DNA of 64,000 nt from Burkholderia sp. HI2500 (GCF_002223055.1 NZ_NKFL01000005.1:186001-250000), one strand, 5' to 3'; positions 36,301-47,313 are shown, counted from the stretch's first letter. Notes: generated from the sequence alone by a model not told the origin. Numbers and translations: made by a program.

Positions 36301-37124
36301 GGCAGCAATATCCGCTTGCGGGCTTGTTGAAGGTTGCCGGCTTGGCGCGCAGCACGTTCTACTATCATCAGAAATTGCTCGGAGCAGCCGACAAGTATGC
36401 CGATACAAGGGCAAGAATCTGCTCGCTGTTCGAACGGCACAAGGGCCGCTACGGCTATCGACGCATCACGCTCGCTCTACGTAATCTGGGACAGGTGATT
36501 AACCACAAGACTGTGGCGCGTCTGATGGGTGAGTTGCGGCTGAAGTCTTGTGTGCGCCCGAAGAAATACCGCTCCTACAAAGGTAGCGTCGGACGTGTTG
36601 CACCTCATGTTTTACAGCGTCGGTTCTACGCAAAGCGTCCGAACGAGAAGTGGGTAACGGATGTCACGGAATTCAACGTGGGCGGCCAGAAGCTGTACCT
36701 GTCACCAGTGCTCGATCTGTACAACGGCGAGATCATTGCTTATGAAACCGCGAGGCGCCCGGCGTTCGAGATGGTCAGCGCAATGCTTCGCAAGGCATTG
36801 GCGCGCTTGAAGTCACACGAGCGGCCTCTCTTGCATTCGGATCAGGGCTGGCAGTACCAGATGCCTGCGTATCGCCGCCTACTGCAGCAACGAGCGCTCA
36901 CGCAAAGCATGTCGCGTAAAGGGAATTGCCTGGACAACGCCGCCATGGAGAGCTTCTTCGGCACGCTGAAATCCGAGTTCTTCCATCTGAATCGGTTCCG
37001 CAACCTGGACGAACTGCAAACCGGCTTGGCAAGCTACATCCACTACTACAATCACGACCGCATCAAACTGAAACTAAAAGGGCTGAGTCCCGTGCAATAC
37101 AGAACTCAGCCCTCTCAGCCCTAG
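36288..37124 (+). CDS. IS3-family transposase OrfB (DDE integrase core)
   Basis: The catalytic half of the transposase, 278 residues if begun at the GTG at 36288, though it is more likely made as the OrfAB fusion by -1 frameshift. An HTH_21-like segment (RHKGRYGYRRITLALRN, with the preceding ICSLFE) precedes the rve core. The DDE residues lie in WVTDVTEF, HSDQGWQY and AAMESFFGTLKSE. It is full length with no internal stop. Confidence 0.95.
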   Translation: MLELRQQYPLAGLLKVAGLARSTFYYHQKLLGAADKYADTRARICSLFERHKGRYGYRRITLALRNLGQVINHKTVARLMGELRLKSCVRPKKYRSYKGSVGRVAPHVLQRRFYAKRPNEKWVTDVTEFNVGGQKLYLSPVLDLYNGEIIAYETARRPAFEMVSAMLRKALARLKSHERPLLHSDQGWQYQMPAYRRLLQQRALTQSMSRKGNCLDNAAMESFFGTLKSEFFHLNRFRNLDELQTGLASYIHYYNHDRIKLKLKGLSPVQYRTQPSQP

Positions 37125-37193
37125 CCGTCATAACCCGTCCAACTTTACGGGGTCAGTTCAATGTGCGGGGCTTAATAGGATGGTCAGCCCGAT

Positions 37194-37222
37194 CCTCACT
37201 CAGTGGACTACGCTGAGTGAGG
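37194..37222. terminator. Perfect 10-bp hairpin at the left end of the IS1111-like element
   Basis: CCTCACTCAG (37194-37203) pairs with CTGAGTGAGG (37213-37222), followed by ATTTTG. Its position just upstream of the transposase start suggests it blocks readthrough transcription from outside, or has a role in end recognition. Confidence 0.55.
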
Positions 37223-37246
37223 ATTTTGTCCTTCTGGAGGGCCATC

Positions 37247-38272
37247 ATGGACACGGTATCGCTGATCGGAATCGATCTCGGCAAGCACTGCTTCCACCTG
37301 CATGGACAGGATGCGTCAGGCAGGATGGTGTTCCGTAAAAAGCTCACGCGTAGCCAGATGTTCACGCTGCTGGGCAATTTTCCGCGTTGCATTGTGGTCA
37401 TGGAGGCCTGCGCCGGTGCTCACTGGATCGCACGTCGACTTCAAGCGCTGGGCCATGAGGCCAAGCTGATTTCTCCGCAATTCGTCAAACCGTTCCGGCA
37501 AGGCAACAAGAACGATTTCGCGGACGCCCAGGCGATCTGCGAAGCAGCCGCTCGTTCGAGCATGCGTTTCGTGAGCCCGCACAACGAAGCCCAGCAGATC
37601 GTTTCAGCCTTGCACCGTGTGCGCGAGCGGCTGGTGCGTGACCGCACCGGCACGATCAATCAGATTCATGCGTTTCTGTTGGAGTTCGGTATCAGCTTGC
37701 CGCGCGGCATGGCAGTGATCCGGCGACTGCCTGCCGTGCTCGAGGCAGAATCGTTGCCGCCGAGGCTGGTGGTCGTGCTCGAACGTTTGCAGGCGCACTT
37801 CAAGTATCTGGACGAGCAGATCCACCAGCTCGAACGTGAGTTGCTTACCCAGCTACACGAGGATGAACGCAGCGAACGACTGCTCGAGATTCCTGGCATT
37901 GGCCCGATGACCGCCAGCGTGTTGATGTCAGAGTTGGGCGATGCTCAGCAATATGGCTCAGCAAGGCAGTTTGCAGCTTCGGTCGGTCTGGTGCCGCGGC
38001 AGTACAGCACCGGCGGCAAACCAACGCTACTGGGCATCAGCAAGCGTGGCGACAAGGAACTGCGACGGCTGCTGGTGCAATGTGCGCGGGCCGTCATGCA
38101 GCGCATCGAGCACCGCACGGATGCATTGGGCGTCTGGATTCGCAGCCTGTTGGCGCGACGACACTCGAACGTGGTGGCCTGTGCCCTGGCCAACAAACTG
38201 GCGAGGATCGCCTGGGCCATCCTCGCCAAAGGGACACACTACCGGAGCATCGAGGCTGTTCCCTCAGTCTGA
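37247..38272 (+). CDS. IS110-family transposase (DEDD recombinase)
   Basis: A 341-residue transposase. The N-terminal DEDD RuvC-like domain (DEDD_Tnp_IS110) starts IGIDLGKHCFHLHG and includes VVMEACAGAH and KNDFADAQAI, with the acidic residues D, E, D, D. The C-terminal transposase_20 domain (residues ~200-300) has LLEIPGIGPMTASVL and ASVGLVPRQYSTGGK, with the catalytic Ser in this region. The ATG at 37247 is preceded by CTGGAGGG. The frame is intact. IS110-type enzymes are guided by an element-encoded RNA. Confidence 0.95.
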   Translation: MDTVSLIGIDLGKHCFHLHGQDASGRMVFRKKLTRSQMFTLLGNFPRCIVVMEACAGAHWIARRLQALGHEAKLISPQFVKPFRQGNKNDFADAQAICEAAARSSMRFVSPHNEAQQIVSALHRVRERLVRDRTGTINQIHAFLLEFGISLPRGMAVIRRLPAVLEAESLPPRLVVVLERLQAHFKYLDEQIHQLERELLTQLHEDERSERLLEIPGIGPMTASVLMSELGDAQQYGSARQFAASVGLVPRQYSTGGKPTLLGISKRGDKELRRLLVQCARAVMQRIEHRTDALGVWIRSLLARRHSNVVACALANKLARIAWAILAKGTHYRSIEAVPSV

Positions 38273-38518
38273 CGCTTCCTATCGCTTACGGCTTCAGTTT
38301 CAGTAGTCACCTCTGGTTTTGCGACGCGAGATACGTGAAGGCATAAACGACTCAACGGCCGGGCAAGTAACCTGACACAAAAAACAGCACCTCAATGCTG
38401 TGGGCTTTTTGAGGTTTGCCCGGCGCGGCTCCCATCATGGGGCGGGATCTTTCCCATCCGCGACCCCGGATAGATTCGAGCAAGTCCACTTTAGGTCAAC
38501 ACTGCCTCGCTTGCAAAA
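38273..38518 (+). ncRNA. Candidate guide RNA (bridge/seekRNA-type) in IS1111-like 3' end
   Basis: This 246-bp non-coding part of the element has nested structure. GCCGGGCAA (38358-38366) pairs with TTGCCCGGC (38416-38424) and encloses an ACAGCA/TGCTGT hairpin (38384-38401). A CCCAT/ATGGG hairpin follows at ~38431-38441. In IS1111-group elements the guide RNA is encoded downstream of the transposase, which fits. The RNA ends and guide loops are not determined. Confidence 0.5.
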
Positions 38519-38539
38519 ATCGGGCTGACCATAGATTTT

Positions 38540-41500
38540 TCATGGCTGCTCGGCGCGCCGCCCGCCCCCGCGGTCACTGCTGAACCAGCGATCAAAACGC
38601 CGCGTGTAGTTCAGGTCGACGCCCTGGAACGTGCCGCCGTACGCGGATACCGACCAGAAGCGCGTCAGGTTGATCGTCGCCTTGAACGCGTTGGCCGCCG
38701 ATTGCAGCCCCTGCTCGAAGCCGAGCACGAAGCGCTCGTTGATCGCCTTCGACACGAGCACGACCTGCGGATCGGTCAGGCCGACTTCACTGCGGCCGAC
38801 CGAAACCTCGTCGAGACCGAAGGTCTGCGCGACGCGCTTGCCGGTCACGCTGCCGAGCAGCCCGAGCGCCGCCGTCATCGCACCCTGCTGGCCGACGTTG
38901 TTGCCCTGGTCGGTGCCGTGCCCGAACAACAGCCACGACAGTTTTTCGTTTTCGGTGACGTTCGGCTCCGACACGAGCTTGACCGTCAGCGACTGGATCG
39001 TGCCCGTCACCTGCACGCCGGCCTCGACCTCCTGGTTGCGCCGCATCGCGAGGATGTTGACGCCCGGGTTCGACACGGGGCCGTTGAACGTGAAGAAGCC
39101 GTTCTCGACCGCGAGCTTGCGGCCGAACGACGTGTACGTCGACCCTTCGGTCACGCGCACGTTGCCGACCGCGCGCAGCGGCACGCCCGGCGCGCTCATC
39201 ACGGTGATCGTGCCGCGCAGCCCGAGATCCGCGCCGTGGCCCTTGAAGCGGAAGTTGTTGCCGAGGCCGATGTCGATGTTCGCGCGCGGCGCGAGCGACG
39301 GCGCCGGCTTGTCCTCGACCGGCTTCGGCTTCGCGACCGCGGAACCGGTCGGCGTCTCGCCGCGCACCGTGCCGCCCGGCTGCTCGATCACCACATCGTC
39401 CGACAGGTGCGGCGCCGATTCCTCGGGCAAGTCGAACAGCGCGCGGTCGACGACGAACTTGCCGTCGATCGACAGTGCGCCACGCGGCCCGTCGTTCGCA
39501 ACCGTCGCCTTGCCCGACAGCGACAGCTTGCGGTCCGGCGCCGCGAACAGTTCGAGCTTGTCCGCGACGATGCTCGCGGTCAGGTCGGGCGCCTCGCCGT
39601 CGAGGCGCACGCGGCCGAGTGCGCGCAGCGTACCGTCGCCGCCGTGGAACTCGACCTGCTGGAATTCGACGAGGTTTTCCGACAGCTTCACGCGCACGAT
39701 GCCGTCCTTCAGCTGCACGCCCTGGTCGATCAGCGTCGCGGACAGGTCGTCACCCGTCAGCATCCCCGACAGGTTCGGCTTCACCGGCGTGCCGGCGACC
39801 GTCAGCTTCAGCGCCGCGCGCCCGCCGAGCAGGTAGCTCGGCCCGAACAGGTTGCCGGTCGTCTTCAGCGCCGGGATGTCGGCGTCGATGCGACCCGACA
39901 GCGGGCCGTCGTCGACCACGCCGAACATCCCGTCGCGCAGCGCGAACGGCACGGTGACGTTCGCGTCGAGCGTGCCGATCCGGGCCGCCTTCGCGAGCGC
40001 CGTCACGTTGAGCCGGTTGCCGGGCGTGAAGCTCGCGCGCGCGGACAGGTCGGTCAGCCCCAGCGAGGCGATGCCGCGCCCGCTTTCGATCGTCACGTCG
40101 CCGCCGCGGCGCTTCACCTGCACGTAGCCTGTCGCGTTCGCGCCGAGCGAGAAATCCCAGTCGGCATCGAGCACGACGTCGGTGCGCACCGGCGGCCGCT
40201 GGCCCGTCAGTTCCTGGCGGACCTCGAGGAAACGCGCGACCGACGCACCGGTCACCGAGCCCGCCGAGCGCATCTGGCCGTGATCGAACACGAACGACTT
40301 CAGGTCGATCGCCGCGCCTTCGAGCGTGAGGCGCGTCGCGCCGAGCGTCACGCGGCCGGCGCCGGCCGACACGGTCAGCGGCGACTGCAGCGCGATGGTC
40401 GGCGTGCCGCGGTTCGCAAGACGCGTGACGGTGCCGTCCCAGCGCATCCCGTCGCGATTCTCGACCACGCCGCCATTCGCCGCGAGCGTCACGTCGATCA
40501 CGCGGCCGCCGGCCGCCCCGAGTGCCGACGCGTCGAGCGTGTGCTTCGCGCGCGTGCCGTCGAGGTTCGCGCGCAGCGATTTCAGCTTCAGCGAGCCGAG
40601 CGCGATGTCGGACGCATCGGCCGTGAACACGAGCGCGCCGTGCGCGCCGTCGCGGATGTCCGCGCGGCCCTGCGCGACACCGATCCGGTTCGAGCCGACG
40701 ACGACGTGCTCGGCCTTGTAGGTGGCCGTCACGTTCGGGTGCGCGAAGCTGCCGGTCAGGTCGCCCTGCGCCTTCACGAGCCCTTGCACGCCGAAGCCGA
40801 GCCGGTCGAGCTGCGGCGCGTCGACGACGAAGCGCAGCCGGTCGCCGGGCGCACCGAAGCTGCCGCGCAGGTCGACATGGTTGCCCGCGATCGACAGGTT
40901 CGCGTTGCTCGGCAAGATGCGCGAGCCGGCCAGCTGCACGACGCCGGCGCCGGTCAGCGGCACGCCGTCGTACAGGCTGTCGCCGAGCTTGAAGGTCGCC
41001 TTCGTCGATACCTGCGGCGCGAATGCGCCCGACGCCGTCAGCGTGCCCGACACGCGCGTCTCGCCGCGCGGGGCCGGCGCTTTCGTGGCCTTGGCGGGCG
41101 CCTTGCCGCCCCCCGCCTTCGGCGCGCTCATCGCGGCGAGCAGCAGCGGATCGAATGCGGTCAGCGTCGCCTTCGCGTCATAGCTCGAATGCGCATCGTG
41201 GCGGAACACACCCGTCAGGTCGATGCGGCCCTTGCCCGCCGTCACGCGCGCGTCGGTCAGCACGGTCTGCTGCGGCGTCAGCGCAACCTTCGCGCGGGCG
41301 CCGAGCGCGAGCTTCGGATCGTTCAGGTTGAAATCGACGGTCGTGACATCGCCCGCGAGCGTCACGCCGAGCGGGCCGGCGAGGCGCATCGGTCGCAGCT
41401 CGGCGACGAACGCGTTCAGGTCGAGGTTCGCGACCTTCAGGTCGAAGCGGCCCTTGCCACCCGTCAGCGTGCCGTTGCCGGTCACGCTGCCGTCGCGGAT

Positions 41501-42622
41501 CAGCTTCAGCGCGAGATCGTCGATCCGCTGCGCGTGCGCGTCGAGATGCACGTTCGCGTGCGCATCGATCACCGGCAGCAAATGGTCGCCGAGCGTGCCG
41601 GGCTTCGCGTTGACGATCGACACCGGGCCCGTCACCGCAAAACCCTTCGCGGGCTCGGCCCCGGCCGGCGCGGTCACCGGCGCGAGTTCCGCGCGCACCG
41701 CGAGATCGGCAGCCGGCGCGCCGGGCGCGAGCGCCTGCGGATTCACGTGATCGAACGCGAGCGATGCGCGGGTGAGCGGCACCGCGCCGAACGGCGCGGC
41801 CTCGACGTGCGCGCGTCCGTTCAGCTTCATCCCGCTTGCATCGACTTCGGCGACGAGCGCCTCGAGCGACCCCGACACGCGCGCACGCGCGTCGACCGGC
41901 TCGTCGGACAGCTTGCCTGCATAGGTGGCGTCACCCGTCAGCGCGAATGGCTTCACGCCATCGAGCTTCGCGCGTGCGGTCAGCGCGCCGTACGGCGTAT
42001 CGACGCCGGCGAGCACGAGTTCATGGTGACGGCCGTCGCTGCGGCCGTTCAGTGCGATATGGTCGAGCTGCGTCGTCGAGCCGCCGTCGTGGATCGCGAG
42101 GTGATCGACGCGCAGGTCGTCGATCCGCAACTGCAGCGGCAGGCTCAGGTCCTGCGGCGTCGTACTCGGCGTCGACGGCCCCGGCGCGATCCGCACGTCG
42201 ATCGTGCCGGCGCGAAGGTACGCGATGGACAGCCGCCACGGCGCGCGGGTCAGGGCCCAGCGGCCGTCGAGCCGGTCGATGCGGATTTCGGTGCCGGTGC
42301 CGTCGGGGCTCGTCCACGCGAATCCGCGCAACCGCACACCGGTCGCAAGCGCGCCGCCGTCGAGCGTGCCCGCGAGCCGCGCGCCGAGCACGCGACCGGC
42401 CACCTGCCACGCGAGCCGCGTGCCGTGCTCGGTCGTCGCCGCGGCCAGCACGAGGCCGACCGCCAGCACGACGAGCAGCACGACCGTGACAAGCGTCCAC
42501 GCGACGAACCGCCCGATCCGCGCGACGGGCCCGCGGCGCGGCGTGCGCGGCGGCGCGTCGGGCGCGCCGTCGGGCGAGTCCGGATCGTGAGGCGGCGGCG
42601 TGTCGTTCGGGTCCTTCGTCAT
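38540..42622 (-). CDS. tamB: TamB-like translocation and assembly module / lipid-transfer protein
   Basis: A 1360-residue AsmA/TamB-family protein. A Pro/Asp-rich cytoplasmic N-terminus precedes one transmembrane anchor (residues ~40-62, VAWTLVTVVLLVVLAVGLVL). A very long periplasmic beta-rich region follows, ending in the DUF490 domain. The C-terminus (VDLNYTRRFDRWFSSD) keeps the family's end motif. TamB spans the periplasm and works with TamA in assembly of autotransporters or, as now proposed, phospholipid transfer to the outer membrane. The start is 28 bp after the tamA stop. Its 3' end is only ~8 bp from an insertion sequence, but the protein looks complete. Confidence 0.93.
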   Translation of the reverse strand: MTKDPNDTPPPHDPDSPDGAPDAPPRTPRRGPVARIGRFVAWTLVTVVLLVVLAVGLVLAAATTEHGTRLAWQVAGRVLGARLAGTLDGGALATGVRLRGFAWTSPDGTGTEIRIDRLDGRWALTRAPWRLSIAYLRAGTIDVRIAPGPSTPSTTPQDLSLPLQLRIDDLRVDHLAIHDGGSTTQLDHIALNGRSDGRHHELVLAGVDTPYGALTARAKLDGVKPFALTGDATYAGKLSDEPVDARARVSGSLEALVAEVDASGMKLNGRAHVEAAPFGAVPLTRASLAFDHVNPQALAPGAPAADLAVRAELAPVTAPAGAEPAKGFAVTGPVSIVNAKPGTLGDHLLPVIDAHANVHLDAHAQRIDDLALKLIRDGSVTGNGTLTGGKGRFDLKVANLDLNAFVAELRPMRLAGPLGVTLAGDVTTVDFNLNDPKLALGARAKVALTPQQTVLTDARVTAGKGRIDLTGVFRHDAHSSYDAKATLTAFDPLLLAAMSAPKAGGGKAPAKATKAPAPRGETRVSGTLTASGAFAPQVSTKATFKLGDSLYDGVPLTGAGVVQLAGSRILPSNANLSIAGNHVDLRGSFGAPGDRLRFVVDAPQLDRLGFGVQGLVKAQGDLTGSFAHPNVTATYKAEHVVVGSNRIGVAQGRADIRDGAHGALVFTADASDIALGSLKLKSLRANLDGTRAKHTLDASALGAAGGRVIDVTLAANGGVVENRDGMRWDGTVTRLANRGTPTIALQSPLTVSAGAGRVTLGATRLTLEGAAIDLKSFVFDHGQMRSAGSVTGASVARFLEVRQELTGQRPPVRTDVVLDADWDFSLGANATGYVQVKRRGGDVTIESGRGIASLGLTDLSARASFTPGNRLNVTALAKAARIGTLDANVTVPFALRDGMFGVVDDGPLSGRIDADIPALKTTGNLFGPSYLLGGRAALKLTVAGTPVKPNLSGMLTGDDLSATLIDQGVQLKDGIVRVKLSENLVEFQQVEFHGGDGTLRALGRVRLDGEAPDLTASIVADKLELFAAPDRKLSLSGKATVANDGPRGALSIDGKFVVDRALFDLPEESAPHLSDDVVIEQPGGTVRGETPTGSAVAKPKPVEDKPAPSLAPRANIDIGLGNNFRFKGHGADLGLRGTITVMSAPGVPLRAVGNVRVTEGSTYTSFGRKLAVENGFFTFNGPVSNPGVNILAMRRNQEVEAGVQVTGTIQSLTVKLVSEPNVTENEKLSWLLFGHGTDQGNNVGQQGAMTAALGLLGSVTGKRVAQTFGLDEVSVGRSEVGLTDPQVVLVSKAINERFVLGFEQGLQSAANAFKATINLTRFWSVSAYGGTFQGVDLNYTRRFDRWFSSDRGGGRRAEQP

Positions 42623-42650
42623 GCGGTTCGTCGTCGGTGAAGCGGTACGG

Positions 42651-44465
42651 TCAGAAAGCGATGCCGAGCGTCAGGTACGGGCGCACGCTATGGTTGCGCA
42701 ACCCGTACGCGACGTCGACGTTGATCGGGCCGACGGGGCTGCGCCAGCGCGCGCCGATGCCGACACCCGGGTAGAACACGCGCTCGCCCCACGCATCGGT
42801 GGCAGTGCCGATGTCGAAGAACGTCGCCGCGCCCCAGTCGCGGTTGAACCAGTGCTGGTATTCGGCGGTGCCCGTCATCAGGTACTTGGTCGGCAGCACG
42901 GAGCCGTCGACGCTGTTACCGATGCTCTGGTAGCCGTAGCCGCGCACCGAGTTCGAGCCGCCCGCGCGGAACAGCAGCGACGCCGGCACGCCGGTCGAGC
43001 TGCCGCTCGTGAACACGCCGCCGAGCTCCGCACGGAACACGAACAGGTCGCGCTTGCCGATCGGCAGGTACTGCTGGCCGCGCGCGTAGCCGCGGATGAA
43101 GGACTGGTCGGTCAGCACGCCCTTGACCGCGAAGCCGGCCTCCGCGTGGATCAGGTTGCCCGAACGCGGAAACAGCGGATCGTCGACGTTGCGGCGCGTC
43201 CACGCCCATTGCGGCACGAGCGCGCGGCTCGTGGTCGGCCCGGCGCCGTTCTGGTCGAGCCGGTCCTGGTAGTACATCAGCGAATACGCATAGTCGATGA
43301 ACTGGCCGGTGCGCGTGCGCTGCACGCCGACCCGCGCGCTGTAGATGCGCGTGTCCGACACGTTGGTGTTCGTGTACGACGCGAGCACGCTGTTGGTCCA
43401 GCCCTTCTCGCCCGGCGGCATCGACAGCTGGACCTGCCCGTATTGCTGGATCTGGTCGAGCCGGCCCGACACGGTCAGCGGCCACGCGGCGCCGAACGTG
43501 TCGAGATACGTGTAGGAACCCTGCACGTGCGGCCCGGTATCGGTGGCAAAGCCGACGCCGCCGCGGATGTTGTTGTACGGAAACTCGCTGACCTTCACGT
43601 GCACGGGCGTGCGCTCGGGCTTCGCCGTATCGTCGCCGACGTCGATCGCGACGCTCGCGTAATACGGCGTGTTCTGCAACTGCCGCTGCAGTTCGGTGAT
43701 CCGCTGCACGTCGTAGATCTCGCCTTCCGACAGCGGATTGACGTTCGTGACGATCTTTTCCGGATAGCGCCGCACGCCGTCGACGTCGACCTTGCCGATC
43801 GTGAACGTCGGGCCGCTGTCGAACGTGACCGCGAGCATCGCGCGCTGCGTGCGCGGGTCGATGCGCGCTTCGGACGACGCGATCTTCCCGCCGAGATAGC
43901 GGTGCGACTGCAGTTGCCTGAGCGCCGCGCCCTTCGCGCCGTCCCAGTCGGACTGCGTGAACGGATCGCCCGGCTTCAGCGAGAACGCGAAGCGGGTCGC
44001 GGCTTCCTGCTTCGGATCCTCGGTGTCGATGGGCCCCTTGAACGTCAGGTCGACGCTCGACACGATCGTCTGCTTGCCCGGATCGACCGCGATGCGCACG
44101 TCGCGCTTGCCGTCGCGCGTGCGCACGTCGGTGCGCACGACCGGCGAGAAATAGCCGGCCGTCGCGGTGAGGTCGCGCACCTGCTGCGGCGTGGCGGTCA
44201 CGAGGAAGTCGAACTGGTCGTCGCTGATGTCGTCACGCTTCGCGAAGCGCGCGATGTCGAGATGCGTCTTCAGGAGCTTGCGGATCGAACGCGGCGCGTC
44301 GATGTCGACGTCGTACTTCGCATGGGCCGGCAGCGCGAAGCACGCGGCCAGGCAACCCGCGACGGCCGCCCGCGCGACGCGGGCCGCGGCGGCGGCGCGC
44401 TCGCGTGCCGCGCGCGGGCTCGCGTCATGCGCCGTGTGTGCTTGCTGGTTCGACTGCCCCGCCAA
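42651..44465 (-). CDS. tamA: TamA-like Omp85-family outer-membrane protein
   Basis: A 604-residue Omp85 protein. The probable start is a TTG at 44465 with GAGG 8 nt upstream; no ATG or GTG gives a complete export signal. The signal peptide ends near AHA (residue ~48). POTRA domains follow (about residues 50-250), then a 16-strand barrel. The barrel has the conserved VRGYGYQSIG motif (residues ~490) and a C-terminal aromatic end (RPYLTLGIAF) read by the Bam machinery. It pairs with TamB directly downstream. Confidence 0.93.
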   Translation of the reverse strand: MAGQSNQQAHTAHDASPRAARERAAAAARVARAAVAGCLAACFALPAHAKYDVDIDAPRSIRKLLKTHLDIARFAKRDDISDDQFDFLVTATPQQVRDLTATAGYFSPVVRTDVRTRDGKRDVRIAVDPGKQTIVSSVDLTFKGPIDTEDPKQEAATRFAFSLKPGDPFTQSDWDGAKGAALRQLQSHRYLGGKIASSEARIDPRTQRAMLAVTFDSGPTFTIGKVDVDGVRRYPEKIVTNVNPLSEGEIYDVQRITELQRQLQNTPYYASVAIDVGDDTAKPERTPVHVKVSEFPYNNIRGGVGFATDTGPHVQGSYTYLDTFGAAWPLTVSGRLDQIQQYGQVQLSMPPGEKGWTNSVLASYTNTNVSDTRIYSARVGVQRTRTGQFIDYAYSLMYYQDRLDQNGAGPTTSRALVPQWAWTRRNVDDPLFPRSGNLIHAEAGFAVKGVLTDQSFIRGYARGQQYLPIGKRDLFVFRAELGGVFTSGSSTGVPASLLFRAGGSNSVRGYGYQSIGNSVDGSVLPTKYLMTGTAEYQHWFNRDWGAATFFDIGTATDAWGERVFYPGVGIGARWRSPVGPINVDVAYGLRNHSVRPYLTLGIAF

Positions 44466-44713
44466 ATATGACCTCGCCGTCTCGGAGTGTTACGGTTTCG
44501 TGGAAAACCCTGTATTTGACCACAGGGCGCCGACGTCACCGCCAAACGATTGTGAAAGAGTGCCAAGGCACCGGAAGGGCCGCCGCACGATGTCCGCCGG
44601 TACCGGCCAGCGGATTCGACGCGCGATTGACGCCGGCCGTTCCCGCGATGCGGTAAAATCCCGCCATCGTGAATCCGGCGCATCGTGCGCCGCCCGAAAC
44701 GGAAAACCCAGCC

Positions 44714-44902
44714 ATGCCGTACCAGTCCGATGTCACGCAGTTCCTGAACCAGCTCAAGCAGCAGAAGCCGACGCTCGAGGACGAGCAGCGCAAGGGCCGT
44801 TCCCTGCTGTGGGACAAGCAGCCGATCGACCTCGAAGAGCGCGCCGAGCAGCAGGAATCGCGCGTGAAGCAAACGCCGTACGTCTACTACCAGAACTTCT
44901 GA
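44714..44902 (+). CDS. DUF3460 family small protein
   Basis: A 62-residue cytoplasmic protein of DUF3460 (PYQSDVTQFLNQLKQQKP at the start, LLWDKQP in the middle, VKQTPYVYYQNF at the end). No function is known. The ATG at 44714 is chosen as the family start. It lies 4 bp upstream of the scpA GTG, so it is probably translated together with it. TAAAAT at 44654-44659 could be part of the promoter. Confidence 0.88.
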   Translation: MPYQSDVTQFLNQLKQQKPTLEDEQRKGRSLLWDKQPIDLEERAEQQESRVKQTPYVYYQNF

Positions 44903-44906
44903 CGAC

Positions 44907-46884
<1,978 letters not shown>

Positions 46885-46926
46885 CGGGCCGCCCCGCCCG
46901 CGCCTCTCACGCATCACGGAGACACC

Positions 46927-47313
46927 ATGCAGCGCCACATGCTCAAATCGAAGATCCACCGTGCGGCCGTCACGCACTGCGAGCTGCACTACGAAGGCTC
47001 GTGCGCGATCGACGAAGACCTGCTCGACGCCTCGGGCATCATCGAGAACGAACGGATCGACATCTGGAACATCAACAACGGCGAGCGCTTCTCGACTTAC
47101 GCGATCAAGGGTGAGCGCGGCAGCGGGATGATCTCGCTGAACGGCTCGGCCGCGCGTCGCGCGCAACTCGGCGACCTCGTGATCATCGCGGCCTTCGCGA
47201 TGGTCGACGAAGCCGAGCTGCAGGCCGGCTGGAAGCCGAAGCTCGTGTTCATGGACGACGGCAACAAGATCAAGGGCCACCGCGATCACGTGCCGACGCA
47301 GAACTGGACCTGA
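46927..47313 (+). CDS. panD: Aspartate 1-decarboxylase (pyruvoyl enzyme)
   Basis: Makes beta-alanine from aspartate. A 128-residue proenzyme self-cleaves between G24 and S25 (HYEGSCAID), turning the Ser into the pyruvoyl group. Y58 and the rest of the small barrel ([21 protein letters not shown]) are present. CACGGAGACACC lies upstream. Second gene of panC-panD; a strong terminator follows. Confidence 0.97.
   Translation: MQRHMLKSKIHRAAVTHCELHYEGSCAIDEDLLDASGIIENERIDIWNINNGERFSTYAIKGERGSGMISLNGSAARRAQLGDLVIIAAFAMVDEAELQAGWKPKLVFMDDGNKIKGHRDHVPTQNWT

Larger units (their letters stand above)
35713..37160 (+). mobile_element. IS3-family insertion sequence (IS150-like group), 1448 bp, complete
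   Basis: The ends carry imperfect 24-bp inverted repeats beginning TGAACTG and ending AAAGTTGGAC (20 of 24 matched by eye). The element is flanked by a 3-bp ATG direct repeat (35710-35712 and 37161-37163), matching the IS3-family target duplication. It contains orfA and orfB overlapping in the -1 phase with an A AAA AAG slippery site. Lower GC than its surroundings indicates foreign origin. Both frames are intact, so it may be active. Confidence 0.95.
35698..37173. other. metG/tamB bidirectional terminator interrupted by an IS3-family element
   Basis: The left arm AAGCCCCGCAC (35698-35708) and right arm GTGCGGGGCTT (37163-37173) are perfectly complementary and would form an 11-bp stem with loop GAT if the 1448-bp IS and one copy of the 3-bp target duplication were removed. 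Outside the stem, GAAAAAG on the left gives a T tract for minus-strand transcripts. Confidence 0.85.
37174..38538 (+). mobile_element. IS110-family element, IS1111-like group (boundaries approximate)
   Basis: It contains one DEDD-type transposase gene and sub-terminal inverted repeats: ATGGTCAGCCCGAT at 37180-37193 and its reverse complement at 38519-38532, a perfect 14-bp match. Sub-terminal inverted repeats and a long 3' non-coding end are hallmarks of the IS1111 group. No target duplication is visible, as expected. The exact ends are inferred: the left must lie after the metG terminator arm (37173), and the right before the tamB stop codon at 38540. Confidence 0.85.

Noticed and set aside
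38540..38600. TamB truncated by the IS1111-like element
   Set aside because: The C-terminal family motif VDLNYTRRFDRWF is present before the stop, so the protein seems complete even though the IS ends ~8 bp away.
38702..42640. Plus-strand open frame of 1312 codons
   Set aside because: Exact shadow of tamB with no recognisable protein features; the minus-strand TamB product is clear.
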